A stretch of DNA of 5,304 nt, taken from contig CAAFRW010000291.1 of NCBI GenBank assembly GCA_900765575.1, positions 1 through 5,304 on the forward strand, written 5' to 3'. Made by a program: the position numbers and the translations under genes. This DNA comes from Bacteroidaceae bacterium. Its GTDB lineage: Bacteria > Bacteroidota > Bacteroidia > Bacteroidales > Bacteroidaceae. The notes beneath the pieces were generated by a model, which was not told the origin of the DNA, searched no databases, and was given only the letters and a program-made list of their open reading frames with translations. Below are positions 1-5,228 of this stretch, piece after piece (position 1 is the stretch's first letter; every line of letters starts with the position of its first letter).

Positions 1-322
1 CCAATCCATTGGCCTGTTCGTCGATGTTAGCTATACCGTCTTTCCAGATTTCATCTTTCCAGCCCTCTGTCGGAAGAGCATCTTTCAATACACGTCCCGA
101 GCCATATAGGGTGGCCATCTGACAGGTTTTCTCTTCTATCGTCATTTGCGACAACAAGTCCTTGACTCTTGCTTCTATCGGTGCCGAAGGGTCTTCATAG
201 ATATCCTTCACTCCGTTTTTATTGAAATCAATCCATCCTTTTTTGTAGATATCGGAATGGCTTCCTGCATAGATTCCGGTACAAAAAGAGAGGGTTAGAC
301 ATAAAGCGGTGATTCTTCTCAT
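1..322 (-). CDS. Secreted glycoside hydrolase family 3 enzyme, N-terminal part (runs off the left edge)
   Basis: The minus strand from ATG at 322 reads open for 107 codons to the window edge. It begins MRRITALCLTLSFCTGIYA, a signal peptide with a likely signal peptidase I cut after A19, so the enzyme is probably periplasmic. Residues 32-43 (DFNKNGVKDIYE) fit an EF-hand-like calcium loop, D-x-N-x-N-G-x-x-D-x-x-E. Next comes EDPSAPIEARVKDLLSQMTI followed by EEK, the usual opening of the GH3 N-terminal barrel in Bacteroidetes enzymes (ARVxDLLSxMTxEEK). The catalytic residues lie outside the window, so substrate cannot be fixed; beta-glucosidase or beta-xylosidase are both possible. The gene starts 47 bases after the ATPase stop, on the same strand. 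I see no clear promoter in that gap, so it may be read through from the ATPase or use a weak promoter. The family call is firm and the specificity is unknown. Confidence 0.88.
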   Translation of the reverse strand, partial: MRRITALCLTLSFCTGIYAGSHSDIYKKGWIDFNKNGVKDIYEDPSAPIEARVKDLLSQMTIEEKTCQMATLYGSGRVLKDALPTEGWKDEIWKDGIANIDEQANGL

Positions 323-369
323 CCTCGTTCTGTTTTTTATGTGTGTTACTTGTTTTAATTTACAGCAGA

Positions 370-1719
370 CTATAACAAACCCGCCATATATAGGGGCAGA
401 TAAATGATATCGTTTTCCACTTTCACATCCGCTACATGCAGGACATACGACTCTGCTAACATCATCGGATATTTATTGCGGAATTTTTTAAGTGAACTTA
501 ATGTATAGCCGGAACCGGACTTTACCTCTATAGGGGATATATTATGACGGTTTGTTATCACCGGCTTCGACACCAGAAAATCTATTTCCATTCTATCCTC
601 AGCTGTTTTGTCGGAATATTGCGAATAAAAGAAAAGCTCGTGCCCTGCTGCGCGTAACATTTGCGCTACAATATTTTCTATAAACATACCTTCGTTCAAC
701 TCCAATTTACCCAAAGCTAATTTCAAATAGAGCTCATCCCCCATTACCGTTTTTTCACTGAAAGCATGACTTATGAGCAATCCTGTATCAGCCATATAAC
801 ATTTCAGTGTGGTTCGTTCTTCATTCAAACGCAATCCGATGCTAGGTTCTGTCGAATTATAGCATATATTCACAACCCTTGATTCTGCCAACCAAAAAAA
901 AGCCGATTCATAATCACGATAGCGAGCCGTATCTTTTAATGCTGCCAAACGAAACTTTTTCTCATGCCTGCTCAAAGCCGAAGGTATCTCGTCAAATATA
1001 GCTTTTACCTTTACTTCATTGCCTTCAGCATATTTTTCAATATCGGCTTTATATAGTTTCAGAATATCCCGTTTCACCTTATCTACCTGCATGAAATTTC
1101 CCGTCTCCACATATTCCAATACAGCTTGTGGCATACCCCCAACAATAAGGTAGTGACGAAAATAATCCATAACCTTCCTATGAAGTGGCCCTAACGGACT
1201 GCGTTTTTCAAAACAGTTACGTATAAACGGCATCAGTTGTTCTTCCCTTACAGCCCACAAAAATTCTTCGAAATCCATCGGATACATATTTATACGGTGC
1301 TCTTCCGAAGGAATAATGATGTTCTTTACATTACGATTAATGCTTACCAAGGAACCCGTTTCTATATAATCATATCTGCCATCTTTTACCAAATATTTAA
1401 TAGCCGCACGGGCTTTGGGATAGAGTTGAACCTCATCAAATATAATAACAGAAGCACGTTCATGCAACGTTACATTATAATACAGACTCAAATAACTAAA
1501 GAACATATCTAGATTAGTCAAATAATTCTCAAATATATCCATTAGATTCCGGTCGACATTGTTAAAGTCTACAAGGATATAAGATTTATATTCCTGCTTG
1601 GCAAATTCCTCCGCAATGTAACTCTTGCCAATACGTCGTGCCCCATCTATCATCATGGCTACACGCCCGTTCCGTTCCTGCTTCCACGCAAGTAATTCAC
1701 TATAAATTTTACGTTTCAT
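370..1719 (-). CDS. AAA family ATPase with C-terminal DUF4143 (nuclease-like) domain
   Basis: A 449-residue cytoplasmic protein, normal length for the AAA_14/DUF4143 group that is highly repeated in Bacteroidetes genomes. Numbered from ATG 1719, the N-terminal P-loop domain has Walker A at 26-33 (GARRIGKS), Walker B at 91-98 (VIIFDEVQ) and a TGS sensor-like motif at 121-123. The family's 'HRI.MYPMDFEEFL' segment follows. The C-terminal domain carries the PD-(D/E)xK-like set: E348 in FIEN, D380 in EIDFLV, and E398/K400 in PIEVKSG, so it looks intact. No biological role is firmly established for this family; nucleic-acid or defence-related roles are conjecture. The frame extends upstream to GTG 1767 and GTG 1734, but both lie inside leader repeats. 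I prefer ATG 1719, where MKRKIYSELLAWK matches family starts and AGG lies a few bases upstream. The gene is much more AT-rich than the GH3 gene at 2284 (17 of 60 G+C at 1441-1500), which hints at separate ancestry. No terminator is visible after it. Confidence 0.9.
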   Translation of the reverse strand: MKRKIYSELLAWKQERNGRVAMMIDGARRIGKSYIAEEFAKQEYKSYILVDFNNVDRNLMDIFENYLTNLDMFFSYLSLYYNVTLHERASVIIFDEVQLYPKARAAIKYLVKDGRYDYIETGSLVSINRNVKNIIIPSEEHRINMYPMDFEEFLWAVREEQLMPFIRNCFEKRSPLGPLHRKVMDYFRHYLIVGGMPQAVLEYVETGNFMQVDKVKRDILKLYKADIEKYAEGNEVKVKAIFDEIPSALSRHEKKFRLAALKDTARYRDYESAFFWLAESRVVNICYNSTEPSIGLRLNEERTTLKCYMADTGLLISHAFSEKTVMGDELYLKLALGKLELNEGMFIENIVAQMLRAAGHELFFYSQYSDKTAEDRMEIDFLVSKPVITNRHNISPIEVKSGSGYTLSSLKKFRNKYPMMLAESYVLHVADVKVENDIIYLPLYMAGLL

Positions 1720-1842
1720 CTTACCTAAATTCACGTTTCTAAGACAAATAAAGAGCTTTATTTTCACGTTTCTAAGGCAAACTCAGAGTTAATTTCTCAC
1801 GTTTCTGAGGTAATCTTAGATTTAGAAATTCACGTTTCTGAG
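1711..1842 (-). repeat. Four tandem 33-base repeats forming the ATPase leader
   Basis: On the minus strand the 14-base core CTYAGAAACGTGAA occurs at 1842-1829, 1809-1796 (last base G), 1776-1763 and 1743-1730, an exact 33-base period. The remaining 19 bases are less alike; the first three units share a loose CTCT-AG-TTTGC pattern, and the last unit runs into the ATPase start codon at 1719. The array starts only a few bases after the predicted transcription start, so it makes up nearly the whole 5' leader of the mRNA. Frame stops (for example TAA in the second unit) show that the whole array is not coding. Likely roles are a binding site for a regulator (perhaps the ATPase itself) or an RNA-level control element; this is inference. 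Confidence 0.9.
1746..1763 (-). repeat. Short perfect inverted repeat inside the third leader repeat unit
   Basis: AAATAAAG (1746-1753) and CTTTATTT (1756-1763) are exact reverse complements separated by two bases, so the leader RNA could form a small AT-rich hairpin about 27 bases before the ATPase ATG. It is weak in energy because it is mostly A-U pairs. Confidence 0.45.
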
Positions 1843-1855
1843 ATTTCTACTCATG

Positions 1856-1885
1856 CAAATATACTCATTTTAACTGAGAATCAAA
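1856..1885 (-). promoter_or_regulatory. Bacteroides-type promoter for the ATPase gene
   Basis: On the minus strand TATATTTG (1863-1856) is a full match to the Bacteroides -7 consensus TAnnTTTG, and TTTG (1885-1882) stands 18 bases upstream as the -33 element. The known spacing is about 19-20, so this is a close fit. Transcription would start near 1849-1852, directly before the 33-base repeat array, giving a leader of about 130 bases. The spacer also holds a small dyad, CTCA-N7-TGAG (1879-1865). Confidence 0.65.
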
Positions 1886-2036
1886 CCATAAGTCCTTATA
1901 TTTATTTGCTCTTATAACCCAACGATATCCAATATACATTTTACACTGCCTCCAAACAGCTTGAGGCATAAAACATAGCCACCAAAACACTCTATCCTAC
2001 TACTTCTCAGATAGAACACCGATACCGGACGACTCA

Positions 2037-2066
2037 TTTTTATACAATTTCGACCAACTTTTACAC
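2037..2066 (+). promoter_or_regulatory. Candidate activator site: direct repeat with 21-base spacing
   Basis: TTTTATAC at 2038-2045 and TTTTACAC at 2059-2066 differ by one base and are offset by 21 bases, two helical turns. AraC-type DNA-binding domains, including those of hybrid two-component regulators that control Bacteroidetes polysaccharide loci, often bind direct repeats at such spacing. The site lies just upstream of both candidate plus-strand promoters. The region is AT-rich, so chance is possible. Confidence 0.35.
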
Positions 2067-2088
2067 GTCCTCATTCACAAAAATATTG

Positions 2089-2123
2089 TATTATTGCAAA
2101 ATAAAAATAAATCTGATAATTTG
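2089..2123 (+). promoter_or_regulatory. Candidate promoter for the GH3 beta-xylosidase gene
   Basis: Two overlapping possibilities exist. TATTATTG (2089-2096) matches the Bacteroides -7 box TAnnTTTG except at one base, has no TTTG at -33, and would abut the direct repeat at 2038-2066, as expected for an activator-dependent promoter. Alternatively ATAATTTG (2116-2123) is a weaker -7 box with TATTG ending at 2096 as a poor -33 element. Either would give a leader of about 150-180 bases before ATG 2284. Confidence 0.35.
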
Positions 2124-2129
2124 TCTCTC

Positions 2130-2213
2130 TACCGGAGGGGTGAATACGGGGATATTTTAATAGATAAACTGAAATCAGACAGACAGTAAAAACACAAGGA
2201 TTTTCCTCCGGTA
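2130..2213 (+). repeat. Inverted repeat in the GH3 leader (9-base arms)
   Basis: TACCGGAGG at 2130-2138 is perfectly complementary to CCTCCGGTA at 2205-2213. Two further G-U pairs (2139-2140 with 2203-2204) would extend the stem in RNA. The arms are 66 bases apart, enclosing an A-rich stretch. It may be a leader RNA stem or paired protein sites. The right arm overlaps the first copy of the 23-base tandem repeat. Confidence 0.5.
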
Positions 2214-2252
2214 AATGATTTTTTAGAAGTCCGGTGAATGATTTTTCAGAAG
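2207..2252 (+). repeat. Tandem duplication of a 23-base unit upstream of the GH3 start
   Basis: Two adjacent 23-base copies, 2207-2229 and 2230-2252, agree at 21 of 23 positions. Each starts TCCGGT, has AATGATTTTT in the middle and ends AGAAG. The second copy ends 31 bases before ATG 2284. It could be a double regulator site, an RNA element in the leader, or a recent slippage product. Confidence 0.85.
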
Positions 2253-2283
2253 AATGAACGATAACATATAAAACTTTAAATCT

Positions 2284-4884
2284 ATGTACATGAAGCATTT
2301 ATTTTCGGCCTGCCTGCTTGCCTGCCTTTCGTGCGGAGCGGTAGCCCAAACATCTTCCAAGGCTGTGTTGCCTTATCAGGACACTCAGCTGTCGCCCGAA
2401 CAACGGGCCGAGGATTTACTCAAACGACTGACTTTAGAGGAGAAAGCATTGTTGATGCAGGATAACTCCCAAGCCATCCCACGGCTACAGATTAAGCAAT
2501 ACAACTGGTGGAACGAGGCTTTGCACGGCGTGGCACGCGCCGGACTGGCTACGGTGTTCCCACAATCCATCGGTATGGCGGCTTCTTTCGATGACACGTT
2601 GCTACACGAAGTCTTTACCGCTGTGTCCGAAGAAGCACGCGCCAAGAACCGACAGTTCAATGAGAAGGGGCAATACAAACGCTACCAGTGCCTGACAATG
2701 TGGACTCCGAACATCAATATTTTCAGAGACCCCCGATGGGGACGCGGACAGGAAACATACGGGGAAGACCCTTACCTGTCGGGACGCATGGGCACGGCCG
2801 TTGTAAGGGGGTTACAAGGCCCCGAAGACAGCAAGTACAACAAGCTGCACGCTTGCGCCAAACACTTTGCCGTACCATCCGGTCCGGAATGGAACCGACA
2901 TAGTTTCAATGCGGAGAACATCGACCTGCGCGACTTGTGGGAGACGTATCTTCCGGCTTTCAAAGAGTTGGTACAAAAGGCCAAAGTAAAAGAAGTGATG
3001 TGCGCCTACAACCGTTACGAAGGCGACCCTTGCTGCGGAAGCAACCGTTTGCTGACCCAGATTCTGCGCAACGAATGGGGCTTCAACGGTATCGTGGTGT
3101 CCGACTGCGGCGCTATCTCCGACTTCTACGGAGCTAAAAAACATAACACTCACCCCGACGCTACCCACGCATCGGCAAGTGCCGTACTGAGCGGAACGGA
3201 CGTAGAGTGCGGCTCTAACTTCGGAACCATACCCGATGCGGTACGGAAGGGGCTGATTCCCGAAGAGCGTGTCGACATCTCCGTACGCCGCCTGCTGAAA
3301 GCCCGCTTCGAACTGGGAGAGATGGACAACGTTCACCCGTGGTCGCACATTCCTTACTCCGTCATCGCCTCGGCCGAACATAATGAGCTGGCCCTGAAAA
3401 TGGCACAGGAGAGCATGGTGTTGCTGCAAAACAAACGCAACCTGCTACCGCTCAACAAAAAGATGACGGTAGCCATTATCGGCCCCAATGCCAACGACTC
3501 GGTGATGCAATGGGGCAACTATAACGGAACGCCTTCGCACACCGTTACCTTGCTGAAAGGAATACAGAAAATGCTTCCCGAATCGCAAATAATCTACGAA
3601 CAGGTATGCGGACATACCGACTCCAATCTCTGGGGCAGCCTGTTCGGCCAATGCCGGTCGGACAAGGGAAACGGCTTCAGCGCCACGTACTGGAACAACA
3701 AGGAGTTCAAAGGTCAGGCAGCAGCCGAGGCTTTACAAAGCACCCCTTTCACCTTCCAGGCTGCCGGCGCCACGGTATTCGCTCCGGGCGTACAGACCGA
3801 AGGATTCACCGCCACTTACCGCACCACATTCCGCCCCGACCACTCCGGCGAAGCACACTTCCGCCTCTCCACCAACGGACGGGTTTGGATTACGGTGAAC
3901 GGCGAAGCTGTTAAAGAGCAGAACAATGTGAAACTGCCTACCAACATACACCACTTCGCTTTTGAGCAGGGCAAGGAATATGCCATCGAGCTGAAGTTTG
4001 AACAGGTAAGAGGCGACGCCTTCCTGAATTTCGACCTCGTAGAAGCACAGCCGGTAGATATGCCTGCATTGCTGAAACGTCTGAAAAAGGCCGATGTCAT
4101 CGTCTTTGCCGGAGGCATCTCACCTCTGCTCGAAGGAGAACAGATGAGCGTTGATGCTCCGGGATTCCGTGGAGGCGACCGCGACGATATAGAGCTTCCT
4201 GCCGCACAGCGCAATGTACTGAAAGCGTTGAAGAAAGCCGGCAAGAAGATAGTGTACGTCAACTTTTCCGGTTCGGCCATCGCCCTGACTCCCGAAACGG
4301 AAAGCTGCGATGCCATTCTGCAAGCATGGTATCCGGGACAAGAAGGAGGTACCGCCATTGCCAACATCCTGTTCGGGGAGTACAATCCTGCCGGACGTCT
4401 GCCGATTACCTTCTACCAGAACACCGCCCAACTGCCCGACTTCCAGGATTATTCAATGAAGGGACGTACGTATCGTTATTTCAAGCAAGAGCCGCTGTTC
4501 CCCTTCGGTTTCGGACTGAGCTACACACAGTATGCTTACCAGCCGGCACGATTGGATAAGACGAGCTTGAAATACGGCGAAACCGCTACCCTGACCATCC
4601 CTGTGCAAAACGTCGGCAAGCGCGACGGAGAAGAGGTGGTACAAGTGTACCTGCGCCGTCCTGACGATGCCGACGGTCCTATCAAGACGCTGAGAGAGTT
4701 CCGCCGCATCAGTCTGCCGAAAGGAAGCAGTCAGGAGGTAACGATAGAGCTCCCCTACTCTGCATTCGAATGGTTCGACACCCGTACCAACTCCATGCAT
4801 CCCATCACCGGACGTTATGAAGTGCTCTACGGCAGCAGCTCCAGAGAACAGGATTTGCAACGCATCGAACTTACTATTGAATAG
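2284..4884 (+). CDS. Periplasmic GH3 enzyme with inserted PA14 domain, probable xylan 1,4-beta-xylosidase
   Basis: An 866-residue exo-glycosidase predicted to release terminal beta-D-xylose from xylo-oligosaccharides. The signal peptide MYMKHLFSACLLACLSCGAVA probably is cut at AVA-Q22; ATG at 2290 (M3) is an equally good start. C14 in LLAC is a weak lipobox candidate. The GH3 N-terminal barrel (about 35-340) shows NEALHGVA with E78, DPRWGRGQETYGEDP at 149-163, K193-H194 and the nucleophile D274 in VVSDCGAISD. The GH3 C-terminal domain starts near 375 (ESMVLLQN) and is interrupted by a PA14 domain at about 465-588. It resumes with the acid/base candidates E617/E619 in LLEGEQM, then GGDRDDIELP at 630-639 and PFGFGLSY at 740-747. 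A fibronectin-III-like domain ends the protein (about 780-860). Known work on Prevotella bryantii GH3 enzymes links a glutamate at the E78 site to xylose over glucose preference by crowding the C5 hydroxymethyl. Beta-glucosidase or arabinofuranosidase side activity cannot be excluded. The gene is GC-richer than the ATPase (38 of 60 at 2761-2820). Confidence 0.93.
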   Translation: MYMKHLFSACLLACLSCGAVAQTSSKAVLPYQDTQLSPEQRAEDLLKRLTLEEKALLMQDNSQAIPRLQIKQYNWWNEALHGVARAGLATVFPQSIGMAASFDDTLLHEVFTAVSEEARAKNRQFNEKGQYKRYQCLTMWTPNINIFRDPRWGRGQETYGEDPYLSGRMGTAVVRGLQGPEDSKYNKLHACAKHFAVPSGPEWNRHSFNAENIDLRDLWETYLPAFKELVQKAKVKEVMCAYNRYEGDPCCGSNRLLTQILRNEWGFNGIVVSDCGAISDFYGAKKHNTHPDATHASASAVLSGTDVECGSNFGTIPDAVRKGLIPEERVDISVRRLLKARFELGEMDNVHPWSHIPYSVIASAEHNELALKMAQESMVLLQNKRNLLPLNKKMTVAIIGPNANDSVMQWGNYNGTPSHTVTLLKGIQKMLPESQIIYEQVCGHTDSNLWGSLFGQCRSDKGNGFSATYWNNKEFKGQAAAEALQSTPFTFQAAGATVFAPGVQTEGFTATYRTTFRPDHSGEAHFRLSTNGRVWITVNGEAVKEQNNVKLPTNIHHFAFEQGKEYAIELKFEQVRGDAFLNFDLVEAQPVDMPALLKRLKKADVIVFAGGISPLLEGEQMSVDAPGFRGGDRDDIELPAAQRNVLKALKKAGKKIVYVNFSGSAIALTPETESCDAILQAWYPGQEGGTAIANILFGEYNPAGRLPITFYQNTAQLPDFQDYSMKGRTYRYFKQEPLFPFGFGLSYTQYAYQPARLDKTSLKYGETATLTIPVQNVGKRDGEEVVQVYLRRPDDADGPIKTLREFRRISLPKGSSQEVTIELPYSAFEWFDTRTNSMHPITGRYEVLYGSSSREQDLQRIELTIE

Positions 4885-4910
4885 AATCGGCAGTTTACAA
4901 GGAGAATTCT

Positions 4911-5080
4911 AAATGGGGACACATTAGAAAGCTTGATAATAAGAACCATTAGCCGGAAAAAGCATAGACGGAATGGGGAATATCAGAAAAGCCGGATTGT
5001 GAAAACCATTAGCTCGTAAAGCATCGTTCCAAACGGGAACATATTAGAAGAATTTCATAAATAGCCGGTAAAGACCTGCT
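4911..5080 (+). repeat. Three degenerate 60-base tandem units downstream of the GH3 gene
   Basis: Units begin at 4911, 4971 and 5031, exactly 60 bases apart. Each opens with AAAYGGG or GAATGGGG, then has an A(C/T)ATTAGAA-like or TATCAGAAAA stretch, then ATTAGCCGG/ATTAGCTCG/ATAGCCGG, then AAAGCAT or TAAAGAC. The first two share GAACCATTAGC/AAACCATTAGC. The third is shorter, with a small deletion, and runs into the hairpin at 5081. Small indels are needed for the best alignment. There is no evident function; the units could be decayed repeats in the 3' untranslated region. Confidence 0.6.
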
Positions 5081-5135
5081 CGGGAGTAAACGTTCACACA
5101 GTTTCTTTAAATAAGAACTTGAATGTTTACTCCCG
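5081..5135. terminator. Long hairpin, candidate (possibly bidirectional) terminator
   Basis: CGGGAGTAAACGTTC (5081-5095) pairs with GAATGTTTACTCCCG (5121-5135) over 15 positions with one G-U pair. Inside, GTTTCTT (5101-5107) and AAGAAC (5113-5118) can pair with one bulge. On the plus strand it is followed by TCCCTTTCT, only a weak U tract. It lies about 200 bases after the GH3 stop, a likely end of that transcript. It could instead be a processed 3' RNA end or a stem in a small RNA. Confidence 0.55.
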
Positions 5136-5162
5136 TCCCTTTCTACTAAAATAATTCATCAC

Positions 5163-5215
5163 TGAGGATATCCGGAACGGATAAAGAAGAAAAACTTATT
5201 AACCGATTATCCTCA
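5163..5215. repeat. Inverted repeat near the right edge, possible terminator for a minus-strand gene
   Basis: TGAGGATA (5163-5170) and TATCCTCA (5208-5215) are perfect complements. Overlapping the left arm is a compact TATCCG-GAA-CGGATA hairpin (5169-5183). The two structures compete for bases 5169-5170. On the minus strand it would come 14 bases after the possible stop codon at 5229-5231, and its loop contains a TTTTTCTTCTTT run. Confidence 0.35.
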
Positions 5216-5228
5216 CAGGGCTGACGCA

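Larger units (their letters stand above)
1843..2283. other. Divergent intergenic region with regulatory content
   Basis: This 441-base AT-rich stretch separates the minus-strand ATPase from the plus-strand GH3 gene. I find no credible gene in it. The left side carries the ATPase promoter. The centre and right carry the candidate activator repeat, promoter, inverted repeat and 23-base duplication listed separately. The octamer TTTTACAC occurs twice, at 1939-1946 and 2059-2066, each followed by a similar pyrimidine-rich stretch (TGCCTCC, GTCCTC). No tRNA or known riboswitch was recognised. Confidence 0.6.

Noticed and set aside
1237..1512. Plus-strand open frame of 91 codons antisense to the ATPase
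   Set aside because: It lies wholly inside the ATPase, which has clear Walker motifs, and its translation has no recognisable domain or start context.
1720..1767. GTG 1767 as the ATPase start
   Set aside because: The extra 16 residues come from the non-coding leader repeats, and ATG 1719 matches the family N-terminus better.
1711..1842. CRISPR array
   Set aside because: The conserved core is only 14 bases, the 19-base intervals partly resemble one another, and there are no cas genes; the array abuts a promoter and start codon.
2071..2298. Minus-strand open frame of 75 codons across the intergenic region and GH3 start
   Set aside because: It covers the candidate promoter and leader repeats of the GH3 gene and overlaps its start; the protein has no family features.
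2812..3429. Minus-strand open frame of 205 codons inside the GH3 gene, and similar long antisense frames at 3816-4385 and 4453-4860
   Set aside because: They are antisense shadows caused by the higher G+C of a well-supported GH3 gene; the translations show no domain.
4885..5019. C-terminal extension of the GH3 enzyme by stop-codon readthrough
   Set aside because: The protein already ends in a complete fibronectin-III-like domain, and the 44 extra codons form no recognisable sequence; an open stretch of this size is easily chance.
5081..5135. Invertible promoter flanked by recombinase inverted repeats
   Set aside because: Only 25 bases lie between the arms, too few for a promoter segment, and no recombinase gene is present in the window.
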